A DNA stretch of 64,000 bases from Orthonyx spaldingii (GCA_013397795.1 VZTJ01004015.1:2925129-2989128); one strand, 5' to 3'. Shown: positions 13,481-27,187, counted from the stretch's first letter. The notes: generated by a model not told the origin, from the sequence alone. A program made the numbers and translations.

Positions 13481-16029
13481 CATGCAGGAGTCTTCAGCTA
13501 ATTTAAAACCACCCTGGGGCCCTACATTCATGGGCACAATGTCTTTCCTTCCATGAAGCAGGGACTGGGAAGGGCTGTTTTCCTGGTGTCCAAAACTCTT
13601 GGCTTTTGCTTAGACTGCACAGCTGATCTCCATTACTGTAGATGCTGCTGCTGCTTCAAATGGCAAGGGAGGGAGAGCAACAGGGACACCCCAGAGGAGT
13701 TAAACTGGTACCTCTTGAAGAATTTTCATCCTGAATTAAGATGGACCAATGCTGTCTCTTCATGATAATGTGGGGAATTTTGAAAGAAGCTAACCTTACT
13801 GTATACCAAATTAATTTGGCAATCATGTGTCTCTAGACCAACTCATTTAATAGGTGGTACCAATCCTTTAATTTAGTAAATAAACCCCATGAGACCAGAA
13901 TATCCCCACTCCTTTTACTCAGCTCTGTTTTTCTAGAGGGGTAAATACCTGTGAGAGCAACAGCAACTATTAGAAGAGGGGAGGGACTCTTAAGGACAAG
14001 ATTTGGGGCAGACTTTCTGCTGGCCATCTCTTGTGGGGAATTGAGACTGGTCCCCCAAAACTGGAGCCAATCTCTCCTGAAGGATGCAGGCTGATGGCAG
14101 TGGGAAACACAGGGACCCGTCCCCTCCATGGCAGCCAGGATTTTAGCACAGGCTGTCAGGAGTCTTCTCAAAGAATACACCTGTCACGACTGAAACTTGG
14201 GTGACATTTTCCTGTCCTTGTCTTTCTGCATTAACCCTTGACCCCCTTCCCTTTAAGAAAGGAACTGACGAAGCCAATTCTTTTCATTTTTCCCCCAAAA
14301 TACACTGCATTTTTTTTTAGGAGACTCTCAGACTATGATTAATAATATTTAGCAATTTGCATCTTTGAAGAGGAGTTTTGTTTTGAAGGCCATGTACATC
14401 CAGGCTCTTTCAACCTCACTGTGGAGAAAATCCCTGAACATTGGACATTTTGGGAAGCTCTCCACAGCTTGAGAGAGGGGCTCAGCACTACCAAGGAACA
14501 TGCTTGCAGAAGCCATGGCTTCTGGATCACATTTCTTGACCAGATAATCTCATACTCACCCTTTCCCTGCCTGGGATTTTGCCTATTCCAGGCTGCAGGC
14601 TGCAGCATTAAGGTCCATGTCCAGTCATCATTTAAACTGTTGGCAAAAAGAGCAGTTCTGATGTTGACAACAACAGTTTTAAGGGGGGCAAAATCAGAAT
14701 AGGACTGAAGAAGAGAAGAAATTTAAAACAAGATTTTAAAAGCACAGAAATCCAACAATTTAGCATGAATATTCAGGTCTTTGGTGCTGGGCCATCCAAC
14801 TCCAAGGTCTCAGTGCACAGCTAAAGCAGTTCTCAAATCTCTGGAGTGCCAGGCACATCACTGCATTAAGGGCATTTTAATATGCATTGCAGTACAAAAG
14901 CTTAGCATATTATTTCCACTTTTACTATCAAAAAAAAGGAAAATATAGTGAATGTTATCCAACAGAGTGCTTTAAAACAGAATTTTCAAATAAAAAGTAT
15001 AAAGAGATATTAGTTATATTATTCATTGCAGAACTAAAAAAATAAATTATACATATTCTCCTAATAGAGATTAAAATGGATAAATAATGAAAAGATTACA
15101 ATAGCTATATTTCTCAGGGTCTAGTTTATATTGTTAACCTAAGTACTGTACACTATACATGATCAGGCACACTGCTCACAGGAAAAATGCAGTGCATCTG
15201 CTATTCACCAAAGCAATACCCAGGCCACATTTTCCACAAGACTTTGCAGGACCTGGATTGCTCACATTTTGTGTTGGCATAGGCACACCAGACTGTGCCT
15301 CACACCTACATGGGATTGTTTTTCCTGCAACAATGCAAAGAAATTTTGGTTTTGCTAAATTACTTGTTTTCCCATGTACCATACACTCTAACAACATCTC
15401 CCTTTCACTGCAGGTTGCAGCTTCTCTGAAAACAAGGATGCCTCTCTCTGCTTCCAGATTTTAAAGAATTAAAATAAGTTAAATATTTTTATTTGGACTG
15501 AATACAAGATTTTGTAAACTTAGCAAAATGAAGAAACCCACAGGACAAAAACCCAACTGCACAACAGCCAGCAGCTCCACAGGCACACTGTCTACCAGGG
15601 ATGCTGAGGATCCCAGTGGAATTCTCTCCTCTGGCGTATCTGCCATGTTTCACTTCAGCTTAGGAACTGCAACCTGGAAAAAAAGGCAGCCTCGCTCAAA
15701 CCCGACATTCATTCCAAAGAGTAACTAGCTTAAGCAAATGGATGTTTTGTAAAGAAAGCTGGCTTAGTTTTAGAAGACCCAAATTCTCCATATGTCCAGC
15801 TTTGCCTCCTGTCGTGCTGGGGCTAAGTGGGTGAGGAGCAGCCCTGTTCCCCAAGCCAGGGCAATATTCCTGACTAGACCAGCTCAGGGGCTCCCTTGGC
15901 CATCTCCAGATCCTCAAATCTGTGGATTCCCAGGGCAATTTTGCTTATCTGAGCAATCAGCCCAGCCTTCCACTGATCTAATGTACCAACCTCACTGTGC
16001 CCCTCCACAAGCTCGGGCAGGGTTCCGAA
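13481..16029. other. No recognisable gene; AT-rich block at 14860-15150
   Basis: Overlapping short frames on both strands (for example 13833-14180 minus, 15159-15464 plus) show no domain. The AT-rich segment 14860-15150 contains TTTTAATATGCATTGC and ATTCTCCTAATAG-type motifs and could be weakly constrained, but nothing specific can be claimed. Confidence 0.45.
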
Positions 16030-16383
16030 ACCATTGAACAAAACCAGCACCAGAGTAGATGCTACTGAGTGTGCTCATGATGAAAAGGCTTTCCCAGTGA
16101 ACATTTTTGTCCTTGGTGATGGAAATGATGAACTTAATGTGTTTGCTAAACCTGTATTTAAATGGCTAGAAAGTGTTTCATATTCTCCAGTGCAAGGGCC
16201 CAAATCTGTTGATGTTACAAGTGTTGTCAACATTCAGCAGCATGGCAGCTGTCACCAGGCAGTTCAGAAAGGCTGATTTAATTGATATTTTCCATTTCAA
16301 ATACAATTTGCGGTCGGCATGTGGTGAGAAATGCATCTCACCATGCAGATTTTCATGATGCTGGAGCACAAAAAAAAAAAAAA
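16030..16383. promoter_or_regulatory. Possible conserved noncoding element ending in a 14-A run
   Basis: A repeat-free block with GCTGATTTAATTGATATTTT near 16272-16291 and a CpG-containing TTGCGGTCGGCATGTGG. It ends at a run of fourteen A residues at 16370-16383. An 80-codon plus-strand frame (16034-16276) lies inside but shows no domain. The A run raises the thought of a processed insertion, but I recognise no parent sequence and see no target duplication. Confidence 0.22.
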
Positions 16384-17539
16384 GGTGCTGCTTTTCTTTT
16401 GAGAAAAAGCTTGAAATGTAGTCTAGGAAGGAAATATTCAATTCAATATCTGAAAGGTGCTTTCATTTAAATGAACTAAATCATAGTAAACCCCAGATTA
16501 TTTATTTCTGTATGTGAAACAGCACATGTGGCAAAATGTAGAAAGTAGCATACTATTTTTGGAAATGGGAAAGGAGGCCCTGTTTAGCTATGGGGTTTAA
16601 AGTAAGGTCTGCAATTCAAGCTTGAGCCCAGAATCTAATTCAGGTTAGATGGCTCCAAAGTTCTCCAAGCCTTTCTCAGGAGTTTTTTCTTTTTTCTTTT
16701 TTTTTTTCTAAAATAACACCAATGTCACAGGAATAGCTGATCTTACCATCGAAGGTCCAGAGGTTTCAGCAAACCCAACTTCCATGACTTTTGCTATGTA
16801 GTTTAATTAATAGAACCTAGGGGTGGGCAGAATCATTTGCCCATCTGAACTGCCACCTGCATCTCAGCCCATCGCACTGTACCCAACTGCCCTGCACCAA
16901 GCCCTGTAACTGGTGTTTGGCTGAGCCAGAACACTTATTTTCTTTCCTGTAAGAGACCTTTTCTCTGAACTGCACCTTTTTGTTTCTGAGGACTGTGCCT
17001 GCCTGCAGGGGTAAGTGCCACATTGCACGACAGGGCTATGAATACAAACACACAGGCACAAGCACACACTGTTCATCTTATTGATGTGACTTTTTCTTGG
17101 TTTGCTCTCCTTTTTAATCTACGCTAAAGAAAAAAAGGCTTTCAGATTTTAAAATATGAAGCTAATTTTTTTGCCTGAGGAAGCATTATAGCCAGAGTTG
17201 GACCATTTCAGTGCTATTTCCCACAAGAACTGCTCGTGGATCCCAGCAATGCAGCTTTAGCTGTGGCTATGGTGAGATCCCAAGCTGCACACAGCCTCCT
17301 CGGCCTCTGCTCAAATCTCCTCCGAGAGGGAATTCCTCTGTGGCTCAAGCCAACTCAGCCTCGGGCCAGAGAGCAAGTAGCCCACCAAAGGCACGATCTA
17401 TCATGGTCTATGCCCACGGCACAGGAGAGTGTTCCCCGGGGGAATCAGTGGGACTTCACACCCTTGAGTCTGGCTGTGAATTCACCCTTGCTTTACACCT
17501 TCTTTTTAGGGAGATTTAGAACAAGAACTTAGACTAGAA
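16384..17539. other. No recognisable gene; pyrimidine tract at 16683-16709
   Basis: Contains a T-rich tract (27 pyrimidines, 16683-16709). Two overlapping frames of about 100 codons lie at 17211-17532 in moderately GC-rich DNA, in different frames with no domain. The sequence TGCAGGGGTAAGTG near 17004-17017 contains a donor-like GTAAGT without a convincing exon in front of it. Confidence 0.45.
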
Positions 17540-17715
17540 ACTCCTTTGACATCTTTTAATGCATCTCGTTCAGAACCGCTCCATCCAGCTGTTCCCGTCC
17601 CTGTTTTAGCAGACAAAGCAGTGGCTGAAATCTTTTTTAATTCAAACATCGCTGAATGTTCTTCTCAAGACGCGACAGAAGTGCTCCTGGCCCCCTCCCC
17701 CTCCCTGTATCCTGG
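17540..17715. promoter_or_regulatory. Possible conserved noncoding element with retained CpGs
   Basis: A short repeat-free block holding several CpGs (CTCGTTC, AACCGCTCC, TTCCCGTCC, CATCGCTG, GACGCGAC) together with TTTTAATGCATCTC and TTTTTTAATTCAAAC. Retention of CpG in otherwise CpG-poor DNA suggests constraint or an unmethylated state. No start codon or splice site defines a coding exon. Confidence 0.25.
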
Positions 17716-19129
17716 GTGAGCACATACTTAGATCCCCCAAGCACAGTGATAATTTCTCCTTACCAGCAGAGCCAGTCATTATTTATTATATCACTCTCTC
17801 ACTTCTCCAGTCTCTCCTAGTGGGAACATTGCAGTGGCTGCTGGCTAGAAAATTAGCCAAGGGAACTTCTTCTGTTGGTCTCTTTCCTCATTATACTAGT
17901 AAAAAAAATTTAACTGTGACATTCTCTCTCTCTCTGTATATATATATCAACACAGGTTGGAAGCACACTGTAGGGGCTAATAGTGAGTAATTTAACTGTG
18001 GCTCTCTCACACGTTTTACCCTCATTCTTTCTCCAGAGTAGCAGCAGCAGAACACTATGTTCATGTATTGTTGCTCCATATTACAAGCAGAGCTTCAAGT
18101 TTATGTCTAATCTCACGCTTTCCACTAGGTTTTTTTTTCATGGGGATGTGATGCAATTTCTTCCAGTGTCAAGACGCTGCCATAAATTACAGAGAGATTC
18201 CGGTAATCCTTAAAGAAAAGTTTACATTTTTCCACCTTAAAAAGTACCTTAAAAAAACAAACCAGAGGAATATCTGACTGGAACAAAGTTCTGCATCTGC
18301 ACGCACGCTGCTAAGGGCCATCACACTGATATGTGCCCAGAGAGGTTGTTCTCTTAGGCTAGGAACAGACTCCTCTGCACAGCTATCACTGGACAGAACT
18401 GGTGTTCCCTGGTCAGACAGGAGCCATGTGAAACATAAAGCAGAGGAACACTTTACCTGGCTCCACTCAGGTGTCGCACTGCACGGCTTAGCCCAGTGAT
18501 GGGATCTGATTTCAGTTCAAGAAAATTAGTAGAAGGTGTGCTCAGCTGTTCAAAAGAGCTCTGTGCATGCCCAGGTCACTGTTTTTATGTGCTGGGATAT
18601 GTCTATGCCAAGTGCACACATGCAGCTCTATGGGGAGAACATCCACACTATCCAGTGAATAAAGAAAAAGGATTGAGTAATTTTGACAAATAATGATATA
18701 TTTGGGAATGGTCACAATAAATCATATGACTCACTTCAGAATCCCTTCTTGAAAGAAACACAAAGAGGAGCTGCAAATGACAGCATCACAAATGCTCAAA
18801 TGTCCTGGAGCCTCAGGATTTTGATGTCCCTGATTTTGACCCAGATCCATTACATAAAAATATACATCCTGCTAGGAATATAGACAAAGTACAATTTTGT
18901 GACTTATGGTAAGGTTTTGTAAAAAGACAATCCTGCTTAAATGTTTTGTAGAAAGTGCAAAACATGAGGTTGGGGGTGAAAAAAGCATGGAAACACATTC
19001 ACATTTTCCTTTCACCCCAAGTAGTTTTTGGTAGTGAAGCGCTGCTGATCACAGGTGTGCAACTCTTTGCCTAGAACAGGTGTCTTCAGATCTGTATTTC
19101 CTAAATCAGTCCACCAGTGTTGAGGAGAG
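17716..19129. other. No recognisable gene; (TC)n/(TA)n microsatellite
   Basis: Holds a compound microsatellite, (TC)6 at 17923-17935 followed by (TA)5 at 17937-17947. The surrounding sequence shows no gene or transposon signature. Confidence 0.5.
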
Positions 19130-19199
19130 CCCATCAGCAGCAGGAAGCAGTCCCTGCACCCTGCACTGGCCACAGCCTCTGTGTGTCCCCAGATGGCAC

Positions 19200-19330
19200 C
19201 AGGAGCCCCTCGTTTTGCCTGGCCTGTCCTGCGTGTCCCCCGTGCTCGTCCCCAGTGCGGCGGCTGGCGCGGCAGCGGTGCGTAATTGGCTGCAGCTCCA
19301 TGTACCTAGCAACACAGATGTCACACGCTG
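19200..19330. promoter_or_regulatory. CpG cluster resembling a small promoter
   Basis: Ten CpG dinucleotides fall between 19210 and 19282, far denser than anywhere else in this CpG-poor window. Immediately downstream is ATTGG (an inverted CCAAT box, 19285-19289), then CAGCTCC and GTACCTAGCAAC, whose AGCAAC half fits the RFX X-box half-site. CpG density plus CCAAT plus an X-box half-site is typical of vertebrate CpG promoters. The overlapping open frames of 96-118 codons across 19080-19464 on both strands are best explained by low stop-codon frequency in GC-rich DNA. Direction and product are unknown. Confidence 0.3.
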
Positions 19331-19419
19331 GCTCTTGCCCAAAGGGAAGGAGGACAAGGACAGTAAACAAAGACCTCGGTGTCCTCCATTTTGGAGCGCC
19401 TGCTGCAAGTTTGACTCTC

Positions 19420-22400
19420 TTCACTTTGAATTATAGTGGCAGTGCTTTGAGCAACTACATCTGAAGTACTCCAGCAGCATCACACTCTTGTTCCACCACC
19501 ACTCTGATGACCACCAGTATAATTCAAAGAGAAAGAGTAAAAACTCACCTCTAGGTATAAAAAAAAAGAGAGAGTTTATTCCCTGCCAGAAGAAACAATA
19601 CGACCAGAATTATTGCAGTTTCTACTCTGAACTGTAAAAGTAATGCTTTCTGTTAGCCAATGAATAAAACTGTCCTTTTTCAGGAAAACCATCTTTCACA
19701 CTTATAATATTATTTTTCCAATAGATGTGAATACACTGGTTTATTATATCTAGCTTTTTTTTTTTATGAAGAAGACACCAGAGAAGAAAAAAAGTAATGT
19801 TTTTTTTTCTCTGCTTATGAAAAATAAGGAAAGGAGAAGAAATTTTTCTATATTTGCATTGCTAATTAGCAGAACGCACACAGATAATACAGTGATCAGT
19901 ACTGTACACACGTTTTGAGAGATGAACAAACATTGCACTGTATTTGAATATGCAAGTGTACCATTTGTGTAGTTTATGTTGCATCCAGGCTTTTCCACAG
20001 GGCTCCACAAAGGACACACTGAAAACTCCCGATGGCGGACTGGGGGGGATGTTGGGGTATGATTTGTTTACCCTGGAAAGGGCAATGCAGGGGCACAGCT
20101 TGCTTTTCAATGTCATTTTGGTGTTTCTTCACCCCCAAACAAATTCGCCAGCTGGGTTGACTGAGGAAAAGGATTTTAAGAGACTTGTCCAAGGTCACCC
20201 TAAGGAATGAGCAAGTCAAGCCACTTACTCAAGGGCACTGAGTGCTTCTGTGGCCCAACCTACCTCTCCCTCTTGCTTCAGGTTGTTTGTGCCAACCTCT
20301 GCCCCCCTCACTGCATAGCCTTCCCCACACAAGCAGCACAGTGTAAAGTTCACAGCAAATCCAGTGAAGTGCCTTGCACCATCCATCCATCTTCTTCATG
20401 AGATCAGAATAGTCCTTAAACCTTTGTTCATGGCAGATGTTTTCCTGGTTTGATTTTTTTTTCTAAGTGTCAGTGTCTATCCACAAACTATATCTTGATG
20501 TACATCCCCATGCTTAGATATAGGAATAGCTTTACAAGATGAACACAGCTTGGAAAACTGAGGTCAAACCTGAAGAAGGCTGAAAAAGCTGGGGTAGTGC
20601 AAGACATTATATAGCTTGAAATAAACACTGCCTCATCTCATAGAGGTCACTTCATTAGGAGAATGCAATAAGTCTTGGAAAACACCAGCCACATTATCAG
20701 GCTTGACATAAACTTAGCTTCTGCTCATTCACATATGCAGTCTCAACAACAGCAAATACCTCATCTACAGGTATTCTTTCTTTAAGGGTCAGTGCATAAA
20801 ATCAAATGCACAGCCATCTCTTTTCTCTCAAATTCCTTTAGTTTCTCTTACCTGAACACAAAGATTCAGCAGTAATTTTTGAGAATTTAAACCAACAAAC
20901 CCATTGTTTTTGCCCTAAACACCATTTCATTTGTCTGGCAAGTGATACATCGAGTATCCACATGAGAGTAGAGTACCTATTAACATGGCATCATCTACAG
21001 GGGTTTGCTCTGCAGATTGACAAATTCACACTGTTAGGGACTCCCTCCCCAATCCTCCCTTTCCCTGGCTAGGCAGGGTGTTATTCTGTAGGTCAAACCA
21101 ACACAAAATCATTTTCATGCAGGAAAAGCTCTTTGAGTACATGACACCAGCTCTGCTGCCAGCCAGGTTTAGCTTGATCTTTCACTGAGCTGACTCTGGT
21201 CTTCTGCTCAGCTGGACTCACTTGTCAGCATGGCAAGAGCTACACACACGCATGGGGGAAAGCTCCTCAGCCCTTGTCTGGATCCATGTATTTGGAAAGT
21301 CATATCCCTAAGCACACCCCTCAGTCCTCACCTACTGATTTCAGGTAGGATAGCTTACACAGGATCTACCTGTCAGAAGATGATTTTTATCTACTCCTTC
21401 CCCCCGAGTGCGGCTGTAGAGCTGTCTTTAAATCTGGACTCTGACACTTCACTGTATAAATATTACTTACACTGGAGAGAAAATAACTGAGTTCTGCTGT
21501 TGGCAGGTCTGGTCTGACATTGTCACCTTGCACCCACACGTGCACTGTTTGAGGGCAGCTCACTGTACTTCGTAAGGTCCCTACCACCTCTGTGTAGGCA
21601 AAGCACACAGTGACAAAACCCCTGCAGCAACACTTGCACCTGCGTGCAGATCTTGCCTTCATCCCAAAAGTTCAGTTTACAGCCCTGAGCCTTCTGCTGA
21701 GAGCTGGGGATGTTGCACATGTCCTTGCAGGTCTAGTGGTCAGCTTCAGTCAGCTATCATACTCTCATTCCAGTTACATTAATGGCAGGTCATGAGAAAG
21801 CTATTTATGAGCAGTAGTGTAATTTACAGACCTAAATAATGTATTTTTAGAAAACTGAAGGTATTATTAAATACTGTCAAATCCCAGTATGAAAAGACAG
21901 TTTCAATATTTTCTTTTATAAATCTTTTCTTTAATTCTAATCAGATTCTTCTCACCAAGGCTCCCTCAGCTATCTGCTGAGGACAACAGAGGACAACCTG
22001 TCATCTAAAGCCATTTCAAATACAGTCACAAACAAATACTTGTATTAATATTAAACATGTAGCAGTTTCAAGAGCATGTATTTTTTTGTATAGAGATCAC
22101 ACTATTCTTTTGAAGAGCCAATAGGGCTTTTGTTCCCAGCTCCTTTTAAACAATCTGGATATTAACTTTTCTACTACTGCAAGCCTCTGAGCAACTTCCT
22201 GCAATATTCTCCAGACAGGTGTTTGCATAAACTGTGTCTTACAAAGACCTTGGGCAGACAGCTAAGGAGTTTTACCTTGTGCATATTAGCAGCCCAAGTG
22301 CTCAAATGCCACGTAGGGCCCTAGAGATCCTATGACCACCTCCCTGGTGCTGCAGAGCCTGTGACTTTATTGGTAGCATGAACCAGAGAAATGTTATGTG

Positions 22401-24289
22401 TTGTTCAGAGAAAGAGTTATGTGCTTTGTGAGAGTGAACGTGAGAAGAATGGAGAACAGCAAAGCAGCCCATCCCAGCTCCCTACCTTCCCCTTGGTGTC
22501 TCTGTGGTTGCAGACCTCCCTCTTGTACAAGTTTCTTTTAGTCCCCATGGGAATGGAGAGACAGTCTTTAGCAATTAGCCCAGGGAGGGTGAGGCTAATT
22601 GTACCAATTAGCACTAGAGCACCAGGTGGGGAGACTTAGAGGCCAGTCAAGAGGGGACTAATAAAATGACTGTCAGGGTCAGTGAGGCAGCACCATTTGG
22701 GGAGAGGAAGGAGACATGGAGCTGCTGATTGCATTTAATTAGGCCCTTTGTTTCCACTTTGAAACAGTCTTTTCAATGCACTTGGAGAATGGGAGGATCA
22801 GTCAAGTCTGTGGTTTGCACTGTCCTTACAAGGCAGCTGGGGAAGGAAAAGCTCAGGTACAGCCATCAACACCAGCCTCACCACCTTCCCTCACAGCTCA
22901 TGTGGCTCAGAGCAGCCTTGTTCTCCCCCAGTCCCAGTGAAGCCTCTGTAGAGAGGCCCAGAGTTGCTGTGTAGCCACAATTGCAATGTTCTCCCACATT
23001 TTAAGCACTACAAGGTCCTCACGGGGTCTTGCTCGGAGTATAATATCTTGCCTAGCTCAGGTTTTCCTCCCTGTAGCTCAAGGTTCCTACATGGAAACAA
23101 CTGTAAATGGAGGGCGCCTCAATCCCCTTGTGCCCTGGATTCAAACTGTATTACAGTGACACGTGCTCAAGTGACAGAATAACACACCTGATCGCAGTAG
23201 ATCACATTATAACAAGGTTGCTGCAAAACACTCATCAACCTCGTTTTTGCAACAGTCATTGGTCTCTCCGGGTTTCAGCGCAATGCTTAAACCAGAGTCC
23301 ATGACATTTTGAAGTGAGGCACATAGCTCCATGCTTCAGGACAATGCCTGGCCCCCTCTAAGAGCGACTCTTTCACTACTCTGCATCCATGACCTGAATT
23401 TTTACCCCAAAAGCACACTGTAACTACCTGCTAGTGCTCCAACAACAGCCCAAAGCAACCATACAGAAATTGAACAACTAAAACAATAAAAGCATTGAGT
23501 CATACAAACTACAAATACCCATTATGTCAGAGCTTAACTACACAGTTACTTACTAAGACTTGTTGGGTGGTGTTTGTACCAGATCTTGCTGAGTGCTGAC
23601 CTGTGAGCCTGTCCCCTCTCCTGCTGCAGTAACTTGCAGGCAGACCTCTGCCCTTCTGCAAATCATGAGCTGTCCAGAGCAGGGCTGCGCTGAAGGCACA
23701 TCTGATTCTTTTCACCAAAGCCACTCCATTTTCTAGAAAGGAAGACAAAGTTTGATTTACCAGATGCTGGGTCTGTGCACACTGCTGTTTTTCCCACTTA
23801 CCCAAAGGGAGGACATGTCCTACAGTCCCAGCTCCATGGCTGTCACTGAACTAGTGCTTCTCGTGAACAGCACAGACAGTGCCTGCAGCAGGAAGCAGAA
23901 CTGAAGGGTGACACTTCAGCTTCCCCCGAAAGGCAAGGGTTAGGCTACCCCATATTTTCCAGCTTCCTCTGCTGGTGAGTTCAAAGGCATCACTTCTTGC
24001 ATGGGGAGCACCCGTAGAAACCTTAGGGCTTTGGACTGTTGGGATGATGAAGGCATTACAATGGCAAGATACTTGTACCCAAGAGGTTGTCCTAGTTTCT
24101 GCATGAGACTGAGCCTTGTCCCTGCAATCAGAGGGCTCAAGCAGTCTGAGCCACCCTTTCTCACAGAAACAGAAAGTGGTTACTCGGCCAAACGCTCACT
24201 TTCTGGAGCATAAACTTTTTTAAAACAAACAAACAAACCAAAAATCCCCTTGAGGCTCAGAAAAGACCAGTGAACCATGAAGACCTAGT
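19420..24289. other. No recognisable gene or transposon
   Basis: Nearly 5 kb of mixed DNA. T-rich tracts lie around 19750-19810 and 20454-20463, and there are moderately GC-rich stretches (20220-20400, 21000-21700, 22390-23300). Many short frames occur on both strands with no domain and no coherent splice pattern. I see no CR1, LTR or tRNA-like sequence. Confidence 0.45.
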
Positions 24290-24930
24290 GAGACAGTCCA
24301 GGTCCAAATTAGCGGCACTGAACAGTGGGTCAACAGTGCAAAACCTTTCAGCTTTTTGCTACCAGTATCAGAAGAAAACCGGAGTGCATTTAAACTCCAG
24401 CACCTTTACACAGTTTAACAGTAAATGGCCTATATTGAATAGCTGGCAACACATGCACTCTCCTTGTTTTCCTTCCTTGTTAAATGTTTCCTGGCATGGT
24501 GACAGGTAAAGCATAATATAGCTTGGCAATATGGCTTTTACATGGTGAAACAGCTCCTCCGTGCTACGCTAGAATACATATTACTGTGACAAGGGGCTTT
24601 ATTCTGAATTATCTGCACATACTAAAAGCCAGTGGGAAATTGGAGGAGAGTTTAGTGAAAACTACATAAGATTTTGTTACCACTGAGCGGAAAATTTTGG
24701 ATGGAAATCACGGAGTGTGGGGCTTAATCACAGCTCCTTCTGCTCGGCACACTACGTGAGGCAGCCCCAGCCATTAAAAATTCACTTGGGAAAGGTGGAT
24801 GGTTATCCAGCATTAAGCATGTTTCTGTGGCACTGAATTCTTCAGATCGCTTGGGGAGGTAAGTCATCCACTTTTTAACCTGACAGTGCTTGTTGATCAA
24901 AACAGTACAGAGAACTGGATGGAGCACTTA
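24290..24930. promoter_or_regulatory. Candidate conserved noncoding element
   Basis: A long repeat-free block with retained CpGs (AACCGGAG, CTCCGTGCTACGC, GAGCGG, ATCACGGAG, CACTACGTGAGG) and AT-rich cores (AGCATAATATAGCTTGG). It ends in a strong donor-like GGGGAGGTAAGTC (24854-24866). In one plus-strand frame about 43 codons are open up to that donor, but the upstream acceptor candidates lack a pyrimidine tract. A noncoding element is therefore more likely than an exon. Confidence 0.3.
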
Positions 24931-25883
24931 CACAAAGCTGATAGATGAGATAGATGGAGAGGATTTATCGTGTGGCAGGGGATCTGGTTAGGAATAAAGC
25001 TGTGCTGATTTCTAAGCATGGAGATGATCAGGTTATGCAATTATTTCTTAACATATATGTGAGTGATGGAGAGCAGAAACCCACGCAAGCCTTGCTCTGT
25101 GCTGCTCTTCCTTGGAGACAATCTTCCCCAGAGCCACTGTTGTGCCTCACACAGGCATCTTCACTTGGCAGCTCTCTTGAAATGAAGGAGCCATTTTGCA
25201 TTTCATATTTATGAGATATTTTGTATCAGGAAGCTGCTGTTTAACAAAGGTCTTACTTGCTCTGTGAACTGGAGATAAAATGCTAAAGACATTCTGACTG
25301 ATAGAAGTTGTTGTTGAGAGTTTGAACTGAAGAAAATGACCAAGAGGAGAACAGAGACATTTCTGAGCCAGTAGGTTGTTGTGTTTTCTCTCTCATGGAC
25401 TTATTTTCATATTCAAAATTTTCTTATTGCTGCTTTGCCAGTCTATGAGAAGTTTCACGCAATGATCATCACTGGGGTGTTAGATGGAGGTTTTTTTCCC
25501 CTTGAAGTTTGTTTCTATTTAATATCAAAATTATGAGCTCACTTCATATTCTCTGATTTTTTGAAGCTGATTTAGAAAAATTGAGGCTCAGGTCATTTTC
25601 ACCATCCCACACCCACCAGAGGCCTCAGACAATGACCTGATAAAGAGCTTGAAGACCCAGAGAATGTAAGTGTCCAACTGAATAGGTCCTAAGGTAAAAA
25701 AAGAGTCTGTGCTGGTGGATACCATTTTATTAAATGAGAAGATTGTTATCTTTACTCTCTTGGTTGTCTCAGTCATCATGAAATCTCACAGGAAGACAGA
25801 AATCATCTCTCTGGTGTCCTCTGTAGAACGGTGTTGGAAGCACAATCAGAAATATTGAGGAAACAAGTGGTTATATTCTTCAG

Positions 25884-25933
25884 ATGTTGCCTACCATTGA
25901 CCACACAGGGCATCCACCATGCAGAGCAACCAG
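25884..25933 (+). other. Exon-like segment 1 of a hypothetical spliced transcript
   Basis: Fifty bases lie between an acceptor-like TATATTCTTCAG and a strong donor CAG|GTAAGC. The segment starts with ATG in frame and reads M-L-P-T-I-D-H-T-G-H-P-P-C-R-A-T, leaving two bases of a codon that would be completed by one base of the segment at 27188. No homology is recognised. AGGTAAG-type donors are expected about four times by chance on one strand of 64 kb, so this is only a candidate. Confidence 0.15.
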
Positions 25934-27187
25934 GTAAGCTGGATTAACAGAAGTTAGTATTGGAAAGCAAGGATGAATAAAGGCAAGAAATGTTCGTCAT
26001 CATTACTGTTACATGAATCCTGGAGATTTGCATTAGTGGAGACATTCCAGAACAAATGTAACTGTGCCAAAAAAATGCAAGGGAAAATGAGAGACCTGTG
26101 GTTACCTCAGCCATTTCTGTTGGATGCTTCTTAAGACCTCGAAGTGACTAACACAGTTGTCACCAGCTGAATCTCAGCCCTGCAGCCTTCATCCGTGCTC
26201 CATGCTATATGACAGGGAACTGACCATACTTTGAAGTCAGGAGGCATATTTCATAAGTAGTCTGTCAGCAGAATTATTTCTGAGGCCCTTGATTAATAAT
26301 GTAGGACATCAGTGATCACAGAAAACTTTAAGATCAGCACTGTACTTGGCTGAACAGAACAGCTGTTGACATCCTTATTGCTGTTTCTTGGCTGAAGATA
26401 GATGTTTGTGAGGTTAGATGGAAAAGGCAAGGGTGTATGAACATACTGGAGTCAGTGGAAAGCACTCGCCGCTTCCTTATACTTATGTGGTGACTCAGTC
26501 TGTATTCTGGGAACTCTGTTAGATTACAATTGCTCCATGTGTGGAGCCAGGGGCATCTCTTAGGAGCTGAGCCACTCCTGATACTTGTATGATAATGTCT
26601 CAATAGTCCTCACATGGCAGAAAAAATACAAGTGCATTAGGGAAGACCAATACCTACCATCAACTGTTCTACTGGATTGAATTTTTGAAGGGTGTTCTGG
26701 TCTCAGATATTAATGGAGTGGCTTAATTTTCCTTGAAATGGTCATCATAAACTCAGGAAAATGTAACTCAGGGATGAGGCATGGTATCTGGTGTTGAAAA
26801 AAGGCTGTGTGTTCTTAATGGCTAAAAAAGATTGTTCAGCAGCAGATCAGCTGTGTAAAAATGTGACCTCTCTAATGCTCCCAAGTTCAAAATGATTTGC
26901 TGGGTAAGTGTCATTTGAACAACCTAAAGCTTCACAGTTTACCAAAGGATGTGTTTTGTATTCTGGTCCAAGTATGACTACACCAGAAAATGCTTTCCCT
27001 ACATCATCTGAAATATCAAATGTAAGGCAAAATTTTGCTTCAAACTTCCATGAAGAGCTAAAGCCTCTCCATCCACAATAATATACAAACTACATAGTAA
27101 ATCATCCTTCTGAAAACAATTCGTCTACTTTGTATTTTCAGTCCAATGATTAAGGGCTTCTGTAAGTAAATCTCTTATTTCTTTCAG

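Noticed and set aside
16370..16383. Fourteen A residues as a retroposon tail
   Set aside because: The upstream 340 bases match no retroposon or gene I know, and no target duplication is visible.
19080..19464. Four overlapping frames of 96-118 codons as a coding first exon
   Set aside because: They occur on both strands and in several frames around the CpG cluster. The cluster explains them, and a promoter-like element is the better reading.
24720..24860. Open frame of about 43 codons ending at GGGGAG|GTAAGT as a coding exon
   Set aside because: The possible acceptors lack a pyrimidine tract, and the region fits a noncoding conserved element better.
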